The position numbers and the translations under genes were made by a program. From the NCBI GenBank assembly GCA_038217425.1, contig JBBQPM010000205.1:1-11872 (forward strand): a stretch of 11,872 nucleotides of DNA. The letters are read 5' to 3'. This DNA comes from JAIEPT01 sp038217425 (GTDB taxonomy: Bacteria; Planctomycetota; Planctomycetia; Gemmatales; Gemmataceae). Shown piece by piece: positions 6,660 through 11,872 of the stretch (the stretch's first letter is position 1; each line of letters begins with the position of its first letter). Below the pieces are notes generated by a model. That model was not told where the DNA came from, did not search any database, and saw only the letters and a program-made list of their open reading frames with translations.

Positions 6660-8045
6660 ATGCAACCCAAGCCATCCGACGCCCTGGTCTTCTTCGGCGC
6701 CACCGGGGATTTGGCCTACAAGAAAATCTTCCCGGCCCTGCAGGCGATGATCAAGAAGGGGCTCATCGACGTCCCCGTCATCGGCATGGGCCGAGCCGGC
6801 TGGAACCTCGAACAATTCAAGGCCCGCGCCCGCGATAGTCTCGTCCAGCACGGCGGCGGCGTCGATGAAGGCGTCTTCGCCAAACTCTGCCAGCGACTCT
6901 CCTACATCGATGGCGATTACCGCGAACTCAAAACCTTCGGGCCTCTCAAGGAAGCCCTGGGACAGGCCAACAGCCCGCTCCACTACCTCGCCATCCCTCC
7001 CAGTATGTTCGGGCCCGTCGTCAAAAACCTCGCTCAGGCCCAGTGCACCGAGAACGGCCGAGTCGTCGTCGAGAAACCCTTCGGCCGCGATCTCGCCTCC
7101 GCGCAGGAACTCAACGCCACCCTGCACGTCTCCTTTCCCGAGGACCGCATCTACCGCATCGATCACTATCTTGGCAAAGAGTCGGTGCTAAATCTGCTCT
7201 TCTTCCGCTTTGCGAACGCCTTTCTCGAACCGGTCTGGAATCGCAACTACATCCATAGCGTGCAGATCACGATGGCCGAGAAGTTCGGCGTCGAGGGGCG
7301 CGGGAAATTTTACGAAGAGGTCGGCGCCGTCCGGGACGTCGTGCAGAATCATCTTTTGGAGGTCGTCTCGTACCTGGCGATGGAGCCCCCCGGCAGCGGC
7401 TCGCCCGACGGCATACGCGATGAGAAAGTGAAGGTGCTGCGCGCGATTCGCCCGCTCGACAACCAGGATCTCGTGCGCGGACAATACAAGGGCTACCGCA
7501 AGGAAGCGGGCGTCGACCGCAATTCGAAGGTCGAGACGTTCGCGGCCCTGCGCCTGTACATCGATTCGTGGCGCTGGGGCGGGGTGCCGATCTTCATCCG
7601 CGCGGGGAAGTGTTTGCCGTTCAACGGGACCGAGGTGCTCGTCGAGTTCCATCGCCCGCCGCAACGCAAACTGGGCGACTTCGATCTCTTCCACTCGCGC
7701 AATTACATTCGCTTTCGATTGAGTCCGACGATTGAAACGGCTCTCGGCGCCCGCACCAAGGCGCCGGGACAGGTGATGATCGGCGAGGACGTCGAGCTGA
7801 TGGTCAACCGCGAGACCGGCGCCGACATCGATCCGTACGAACGTCTGCTGACCAACGCCATGCGCGGCGAGAGCAGCTTGTTCGCGCGGCAGGACGCGGT
7901 CGAGGCGGCGTGGAGGATCGTCGATCCGATCCTCCACAGCCCGACGTCGATCTACGAATATGCCCCGAACACCTGGGGCCCGGAAGCCGATCGCATCGTC
8001 TCGCCCGAGGGAGGCTGGCGCGATCCGCGCACGAATGAGGGGTGA
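6660..8045 (+). CDS. zwf: Glucose-6-phosphate 1-dehydrogenase
   Basis: Zwf oxidises glucose-6-phosphate to 6-phosphogluconolactone with NADP+ (or NAD+), the first step of the oxidative pentose phosphate pathway, in the cytoplasm. The 461-residue product is slightly shorter than the common 480-510. The Rossmann nucleotide loop GATGDL is at 13-18. Substrate and catalytic parts are intact: K139 in EKPFG, RIDHYLGKE at 166-174 (D168, H169, K173), and catalytic-base H231 in VQNHLLEV. Their spacing matches the Leuconostoc enzyme (K148, D177, H178, H240). The start has GAGG at 6651-6654, 5 nt before ATG. pgl/devB, gnd, opcA and edd are not adjacent. A 50-bp gap separates it from the secreted-protein gene upstream, and a near-perfect inverted repeat begins 12 bp after its stop. 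Cofactor preference cannot be read with confidence. Confidence 0.98.
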   Translation: MQPKPSDALVFFGATGDLAYKKIFPALQAMIKKGLIDVPVIGMGRAGWNLEQFKARARDSLVQHGGGVDEGVFAKLCQRLSYIDGDYRELKTFGPLKEALGQANSPLHYLAIPPSMFGPVVKNLAQAQCTENGRVVVEKPFGRDLASAQELNATLHVSFPEDRIYRIDHYLGKESVLNLLFFRFANAFLEPVWNRNYIHSVQITMAEKFGVEGRGKFYEEVGAVRDVVQNHLLEVVSYLAMEPPGSGSPDGIRDEKVKVLRAIRPLDNQDLVRGQYKGYRKEAGVDRNSKVETFAALRLYIDSWRWGGVPIFIRAGKCLPFNGTEVLVEFHRPPQRKLGDFDLFHSRNYIRFRLSPTIETALGARTKAPGQVMIGEDVELMVNRETGADIDPYERLLTNAMRGESSLFARQDAVEAAWRIVDPILHSPTSIYEYAPNTWGPEADRIVSPEGGWRDPRTNEG

Positions 8046-8056
8046 GCGCCCCGCGT

Positions 8057-8157
8057 GAAAGCCCAGGGATGGCTATCCCCGGGGAGAGCGCCCGGATCAA
8101 TATCCCAATTCACGCGTTTCCGGGCGCTTCCCCAGGGATAGCCATCCCTGGGCTTTC
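8057..8157. repeat. Near-perfect long inverted repeat, copy B of the AGCCCAGGGA family
   Basis: The arms 8057-8096 and 8119-8157 match over about 40 nt with one substitution and one 1-nt indel, around a 22-nt AT-richer loop. Each arm holds its own hairpin of the form CCAGGGAT-GGCT-ATCCCTGG (the left arm has one A/C mismatch). It fills the 113-bp gap between the convergent zwf and M48 stops, almost touching the M48 stop codon. A bidirectional terminator role is possible, although there is no T tract. It is the sister of the element at 3126-3177. Confidence 0.93.
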
Positions 8158-8158
8158 G

Positions 8159-9370
8159 TCACGGTCGCCAATCCTGGGCCATGCGGATCCGATCCAGATA
8201 TGTCGGATGCGACGCGAACATCAGGTAGTTCAGCCGATTCGGCGCGACGTTGCCGAGGTTCTTGCGCACCAGCGTCTTCTCCGCCTCGATGAACGCAGCG
8301 CGGTCCGCGAGTTCCAGCGACGTGCGGTCGGCCTGCACCTCGAAGTGCCGACTCACCGCGTGCTCGATCGGCGCCGCGATCCAACCTCCCATCCACACCA
8401 GCAACAGCACGAAGTAGAGGCCGCGCGGATCGCCCGGTTCGTCCATGCCGAGCAATCGCTGACGCACGCCCCAGTTCAAAAGGCTCCGCAACACGAGCAG
8501 GCCGAAAATCGCTGCGAGCCCGCCCAGTAAAATTCCCTGGACGATGTGATCGTGCAGCCAATGGCCCAGTTCATGCGCGAGAATCGACTGAATCTCGGCC
8601 GGGGGATGATGTTCGAGCAACGTGTCGTAGAGCACGACGCGGCGAGTGGGCCCGAAGCCGGTGAAGTACGCGTTGCTGTGATCGGATTGCCGCGAGGCGT
8701 CGGCGACGAGGATGTCGCCGACCTGGACGTTGGCCCTGGCGATGAGCGTCTGAATCGCGGGCTCCTGATCGCGCCATTTCGTTTCGCGCAGCGGCGTGAA
8801 GGTATTGAACAGGGGCGCGACGACGATCGGCAGCAAGAACGCGGCCAGGACGGCGAAGGCCATCGCTCCGGCCGCGGACAAAAGCCACCAGGTGCGCGGA
8901 AAGCGGCGCAAGAGAAAATAGAACCCCGTGAGCGGCAACCCGGCGGTGACGGCGTAAACCGCAAGTTGCAAGTAATGCTGCTGCAGGTACTCGCCGAGCG
9001 GTTGCCGGCTCATGCCCCATGCTTGCCGATGGTAGTAGCCGCCCAAGGCGAGCGGCAGACTGAGCGTATCGAGCGCGATGAGATAGAAGAGTCCGAGAAG
9101 CCACAGCGAGACGAACCAGGGCCCACGACAAAGCGAAGTAATCACGCGCGTTCCCAGCGGTGACCAGACTAGCGCCGCCAGCAGTAGCCATTCGATCCAC
9201 TGGCCGCCCCAGTAGAACCAGCGCCGCTCCCCGGCGTAATCCCGCCCGCGGCTCACGGTTTCCGCGTCGAAAATACTGCCGGCCCGCTCGAGGAGTGCGG
9301 GGTCCGGCGGCAGAAATTGCGACAGGAGCGTCAGCGCCGCCAAGGCGAGCGTCAGTAGTAGGAACCCCAT
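8159..9370 (-). CDS. Ste24-like M48 family integral-membrane zinc metalloprotease
   Basis: The 403-residue product matches the Ste24/CAAX-protease-1 branch of peptidase family M48, which cleaves peptide bonds inside or next to the membrane. The zinc site HELGH is at 266-270 with third ligand E344 in RHFEVQADR (341-349). Other family marks are NAYFTGFGPTRRVVLYDTLL (233-252) and SHPTYLDRI near the C-terminus (387-395). About seven hydrophobic segments are seen: 2-19, 60-70, 85-105, 135-154, 162-187, 275-297 and 318-335. The start at 9370 has GGAAGAGG at 9376-9383, 5 nt upstream; an upstream in-frame ATG at 9400 would add ten charged residues ahead of the first membrane segment and is less likely. 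Bacteria lack CAAX prenylation, so membrane-protein quality control or peptide processing is the likely role; this is inference. The gene converges with zwf and diverges from the M24 peptidase. Gene name withheld because bacterial orthologues vary in naming. Confidence 0.95.
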   Translation of the reverse strand: MGFLLLTLALAALTLLSQFLPPDPALLERAGSIFDAETVSRGRDYAGERRWFYWGGQWIEWLLLAALVWSPLGTRVITSLCRGPWFVSLWLLGLFYLIALDTLSLPLALGGYYHRQAWGMSRQPLGEYLQQHYLQLAVYAVTAGLPLTGFYFLLRRFPRTWWLLSAAGAMAFAVLAAFLLPIVVAPLFNTFTPLRETKWRDQEPAIQTLIARANVQVGDILVADASRQSDHSNAYFTGFGPTRRVVLYDTLLEHHPPAEIQSILAHELGHWLHDHIVQGILLGGLAAIFGLLVLRSLLNWGVRQRLLGMDEPGDPRGLYFVLLLVWMGGWIAAPIEHAVSRHFEVQADRTSLELADRAAFIEAEKTLVRKNLGNVAPNRLNYLMFASHPTYLDRIRMAQDWRP

Positions 9371-9407
9371 CGTTGCCTCTTCCTTGCGTTTATTGCACAT
9401 CCGTCAC

Positions 9408-9491
9408 GGCGAGCCGGGTCGCGTCAGCGCCCGGAGTACAGGTTGTTCGTAAGTGCTCGCTCCTCCGGGCGCTAACGCGACCCGGCTCGCC
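9408..9491. repeat. Long inverted repeat between divergent genes
   Basis: The 29-nt arms 9408-9436 (starts GGCGAGCCGGGTCGCG) and 9463-9491 match with one C/T difference around a 26-nt loop. Each arm can also fold alone: CCGGG-T-CGC, loop GTCA, GCG-CCCGG, an 8-bp stem with a one-base bulge. It lies in the 206-bp gap between the M48 and M24 start codons, where no 3' end is expected. It is about 17 bp from the candidate M24 promoter. The rest of the 9371-9576 gap holds no gene. Confidence 0.9.
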
Positions 9492-9507
9492 AGATGAAGC
9501 CCAACCG

Positions 9508-9539
9508 TTGGACATCATCCGGTCGGCACGGCATATAAT
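9508..9539 (+). promoter_or_regulatory. Candidate promoter for the M24 peptidase
   Basis: A perfect TATAAT -10 box is at 9534-9539. TTGGAC at 9508-9513 is a plausible -35 but the spacer is 20 nt, longer than ideal; GACATC at 9511-9516 has a 17-nt spacer but poorer sequence. A start near 9546 would leave a leader of about 30 nt. Confidence 0.5.
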
Positions 9540-9565
9540 CAACCGCAAACCTTCGAACGACCTCT

Positions 9566-9569
9566 GGAG
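9566..9569 (+). promoter_or_regulatory. Ribosome site that decides the M24 start
   Basis: GGAG here is 7 nt before ATG 9577 but only 1 nt before ATG 9571. The downstream ATG is therefore the better start. Confidence 0.6.
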
Positions 9570-9576
9570 AATGGTC

Positions 9577-10755
9577 ATGGATCTGGCGAAAATTCAATCC
9601 GCGCTCGCCGAGCACGGCGTCGACGGCTGGCTGCTCTACGACTTCCGCGGACTCAATGTGCTGGCGCGGCGTGTGCTCGGCATCGCCGCCGACGCGCACC
9701 TGTCGCGGCGCTGGTTCTACTTTATCCCGACGCAAGGGACGCCTCAGAAACTGGTGCACAAGATCGAACCGCGCGCCCTCGACGCCTATCCGGGCGAGAA
9801 GCGCACCTACCTGCGCTGGCAGGAACTCGAAGACGAGGTCGGCCAACTGGTCGCCGGTCGCAAGAAGATCGCAATGGAGTACGTCGCGCGCAATGCCAAT
9901 CCGTACGTCTCGCGCGTCGACGCCGGGACCGTCGAACTTGTGCGCTCGTTTGGCGTCGAGATCGTTTCGTCCGGCGATCTGGTGCAGGAATTCGAAGCGA
10001 CCTGGGACGAGGCGCAATGGGCGATGCATCAAGAGGCGGCGATTCACACCAACTCCGCGTTCGGGGTCGCCTTCGACTTCATCCGGGATCGCGTCGGCGC
10101 CGGCAAAACGATTCGCGAAGTCGACGTGCAAGCGTTGATTATGGAACACTTTCGCGCAAACGGCCTGGTGACCGATCATCCGCCGATCTGCGCCGTGGGG
10201 CCGCACAGCGGCGATCCGCACTACGCGCCCTCGCCCGAAAGCAATGCGGTGATCGGACGCGAGGAACTGGTGCTGATCGATTTGTGGGCGAAGCTCGAGC
10301 GCCCGCGTTCGGTCTACAGCGATTTGACGCGGACGTGCTACACGGGGAAAGAGCCCCCCGCGAAGATGCGCGAAGTCTTCGAGATCGTGCGGCAAGCGCG
10401 CGACGCCGCCATCGCCCGGGTAAAGTCGGCGTTCGCAGCCGGGGAGACGTTGCACGGTTGGCAGGTCGACGAGGCGGCGCGTCAGGTCATCGAACGTGCG
10501 GGGTACGGCGAATATTTCTGCCACCGCACCGGCCATTCCATCGGGCAAGAAGTGCACGGCAACGGCGCCAACATGGACGGCCTGGAAACCCGCGAGGATC
10601 GCCGCGTCCTCAAGCGCACCTGCTTCTCGATCGAGCCGGGGATTTATCTTAAGGAGTTCGGCATTCGCAGCGAGATCGACGTCTTCGTCGACGCGCAGGG
10701 CGAGGTCCACGTCACCGGCGGCGCGTTGCAAACGGAAATCCTGCGGCTGTTTTGA
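9577..10755 (+). CDS. M24 family (Xaa-Pro-type) metallopeptidase
   Basis: The 392-residue product has the two-domain layout of Xaa-Pro peptidases/prolidases: an N-terminal creatinase-like domain (about 1-145) and a C-terminal pita-bread domain (about 150-392). It should cleave the bond before or after proline in small peptides, using two metal ions, in the cytoplasm; no signal peptide is present. All five expected metal ligands can be placed: D235 in LIDLW, D249 in YSDLTRT, H320 in HRTGHSIG, E353 in SIEPGIY and E366 in RSEIDVF. The HY pair in GDPHYAPSPES (212-222) fits the family's substrate-binding stretch. The frame is open far upstream to 9160, but that part overlaps the M48 gene and the inverted repeat and is not coding. 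Exact specificity (aminopeptidase P, prolidase or a related hydrolase) cannot be told. It is divergent from the M48 protease; the two could share a role in peptide turnover, but this is conjecture. Confidence 0.95.
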   Translation: MDLAKIQSALAEHGVDGWLLYDFRGLNVLARRVLGIAADAHLSRRWFYFIPTQGTPQKLVHKIEPRALDAYPGEKRTYLRWQELEDEVGQLVAGRKKIAMEYVARNANPYVSRVDAGTVELVRSFGVEIVSSGDLVQEFEATWDEAQWAMHQEAAIHTNSAFGVAFDFIRDRVGAGKTIREVDVQALIMEHFRANGLVTDHPPICAVGPHSGDPHYAPSPESNAVIGREELVLIDLWAKLERPRSVYSDLTRTCYTGKEPPAKMREVFEIVRQARDAAIARVKSAFAAGETLHGWQVDEAARQVIERAGYGEYFCHRTGHSIGQEVHGNGANMDGLETREDRRVLKRTCFSIEPGIYLKEFGIRSEIDVFVDAQGEVHVTGGALQTEILRLF

Positions 10756-10771
10756 TTCGTTGGAATTCATG

Positions 10772-10867
10772 AAGCCCTACGGGTGAGGTACTCCGAACCC
10801 TTGGGATTGAGCGGTGCGCGTGCATGCGTTTATCCCAGGGGTTCGGAATACCTCACCCGCTGGGCTT
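10772..10867. repeat. Long inverted repeat 3' of the M24 gene, possible terminator
   Basis: The 36-nt arms 10772-10807 (starts AAGCCCTACGGGTGAGGTAC) and 10832-10867 match with four mismatches around a 24-nt loop. A run of six T at 10875-10880 follows 7 nt after the stem, so it could end M24 transcription. The ends, AAGCCC and GGGCTT, resemble those of the elements at 3126 and 8057. It starts 16 bp after the M24 stop. Confidence 0.85.
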
Positions 10868-10922
10868 GCAAAGCTTTTTTGGTTTCGAAGTGGAAATAAT
10901 GGAATCTTGGCGAGAAAGTCGC

Positions 10923-10951
10923 TGGACAAGCCGCAAGTCGATGGTTAGAGT
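10923..10951 (+). promoter_or_regulatory. Weak candidate promoter for the prepilin-like gene
   Basis: TGGACA (10923-10928) and TAGAGT (10946-10951) are spaced by 17 nt, matching consensus at 5/6 and 4/6 positions. They lie about 75 nt before ATG 11025, between the inverted repeat and the gene. Identified by eye only. Confidence 0.3.
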
Positions 10952-11024
10952 GGACGTAGGGTTCGGGGATTCTCGTACCCACATGTCATTTATTTTTTCA
11001 TTTTCTCGCCCCGGAGGTTTTGTC

Positions 11025-11872
11025 ATGCGTAGGAGATCAGGTTTTACCCTGATCGAATTGCTGATCGTGATTGCCATCATCGGCATTCTGATCGCTTCGA
11101 TCGCGGTCGCGGTAACGAAGGCGAAAGAACTCGCCAACAACCTCGACATGAAGAACAACATGAAGGAACTGACCACCGCCTGCCTCACCGCGGACGGCGA
11201 TCACAGGAAGCTTCCCCCCGCGTGGGGCGCCTACGGCAGGCCACGGCCGGGTACCACGACCAAGGTGACCCAGAGCGCGTTCTATCACATGCTGCCCTAC
11301 CTGCAACAAAAGGCGATGTTCGATCTGACCACCGGCCACACCCACATTCCGGTCTTTGCCTCGAAGCTCGACCCGACGTTCCCGGCCGCCCCGACGACGC
11401 ACACCAGTTACGTCGCAAATATTCGCGTCTTCTCGACCTTCGCCGCCGGCAAGCAAGAGTTCGAATCCGTCGCCATGGCCAGCGCCATCACGCCCACCCA
11501 TTTCTCGATCGAGACGATCCCCGACGGTAACGGCAGCACCATCTTCTTCGCCACCAAGTACGCGATCTGCTCCAATGGTACCGCCAACACTGCCAACGTG
11601 TATACGAGCGCCCCGAACAGCGTCAACGGCGCCTTTTTCGGCGCGGGCAGCTACGACAACAATTCGCTGGTTCCCAAGGAAGCAATCCCCAAGGGAACCG
11701 GCACCACAGGGACTTCCGCAGGCGCGGGCGAAGCTCCGCCGTATCAGGTCGCGCCGAGCCTTTCCGGCACGGCCACCAATGCCTGCAACGACGACATCGG
11801 CATGTACGGACACAGCTACGCCGGGCAGGGCATGTGCGTTGCGTTTGGCGATCGTTCCGTGAAGAATCTTTC
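11025..11872 (+). CDS. DUF1559-type prepilin-like protein, C-terminus cut off by window edge
   Basis: At least 282 residues are read to the window edge. A strong GGAGG at 11013-11017 lies 7 nt before ATG 11025. The N-terminus MRRRSGFTLIELLIVIAIIG is a type IV prepilin signal: basic leader, cleavage between G6 and F7, the conserved Glu at position +5 (E11), and a hydrophobic helix to about residue 30. Planctomycetes carry very many such proteins with a DUF1559 body, probably forming pseudopilus-like or surface structures through a type II secretion/type IV pilus machine. SAFYHMLPYLQQKAMFD (84-100) matches the DUF1559 block that usually reads like LPYLEQ. The end, GMCVAFGDRSVKNL (269-282), corresponds to the family's H-X9-DG region, but H263 is 12 residues from D276 and the usual DG is DR. 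A Gly/Thr/Ser/Ala-rich stretch spans 222-237. Only a few residues are probably missing. Confidence 0.9.
   Translation, partial: MRRRSGFTLIELLIVIAIIGILIASIAVAVTKAKELANNLDMKNNMKELTTACLTADGDHRKLPPAWGAYGRPRPGTTTKVTQSAFYHMLPYLQQKAMFDLTTGHTHIPVFASKLDPTFPAAPTTHTSYVANIRVFSTFAAGKQEFESVAMASAITPTHFSIETIPDGNGSTIFFATKYAICSNGTANTANVYTSAPNSVNGAFFGAGSYDNNSLVPKEAIPKGTGTTGTSAGAGEAPPYQVAPSLSGTATNACNDDIGMYGHSYAGQGMCVAFGDRSVKNL

Noticed and set aside
8042..8530. 162-codon plus-strand frame in the zwf-M48 gap and beyond
   Set aside because: Its first third is the inverted repeat and the rest is antisense to the M48 protease.
9408..9491. Integron attC site
   Set aside because: There is no GTTRRRY/RYYYAAC core pair at the ends, the arms are too perfect, and no integrase or cassette array is seen.
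9472..10770. 432-codon open frame on the minus strand opposite the M24 gene
   Set aside because: The plus-strand frame has all five M24 metal ligands in order and a ribosome site. The antisense frame has no recognisable domain and is open because of GC-rich codon bias.
11037..11813. 258-codon minus-strand open frame opposite the prepilin-like gene
   Set aside because: The plus frame has an unmistakable prepilin N-terminus and a strong GGAGG; the antisense frame is low-complexity Gly/Arg/Val.

Overview
The window looks like chromosomal DNA of a planctomycete, probably from the Gemmata/Pirellula side of the phylum. This is inferred from the gene families present: a Tat-exported DUF1501 protein, a secreted FG-GAP/VCBS-repeat protein, a DUF1559-type prepilin-like protein and a Hanks-type Ser/Thr kinase. 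The DNA is GC-rich and gene spacing is loose. No rRNA, tRNA, transposase, CRISPR array or phage gene was seen.

Layout. Minus strand, read right to left from 5663 to 1: a small soluble Ser/Thr kinase (5663-4788), a DUF1501 protein (4588-3194), tryptophan synthase beta chain trpB (3111-1903), and a secreted FG-GAP-repeat protein that runs off the left edge (1574-<1). Plus strand: an unrecognised secreted 209-residue protein (5980-6609), followed 50 bp later by glucose-6-phosphate dehydrogenase zwf (6660-8045). Convergent with zwf is an integral-membrane Ste24-like M48 protease (minus, 9370-8159). Divergent from that is an M24-family Xaa-Pro-type metallopeptidase (plus, 9577-10755). Last is a prepilin-like protein that runs off the right edge (11025->11872).

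The genes do not form one pathway. trpB lacks trpA beside it, zwf lacks pgl and gnd, and DUF1501 lacks its usual DUF1549/DUF1553 partner, so most are probably separate transcription units. The only likely co-transcribed pair is the 209-residue protein and zwf.

The most unusual content is between the genes. Six of the eight gaps carry long inverted repeats: 1685-1866, 3126-3177, 5711-5854, 8057-8157, 9408-9491 and 10772-10867. A degenerate repeat copy lies at 4612-4637 in a seventh gap. Several of the inverted repeats are palindromes of palindromes, meaning each arm can fold by itself and also pair with the other arm. Two copies of one family (3126-3177 and 8057-8157) differ by a paired change that keeps the small stem intact. 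These elements sit in convergent, tandem and divergent gaps alike, so termination alone does not explain them. I see no gene cluster that looks like an undescribed enzymatic or defence system; the repeats are the best candidate for a second look.
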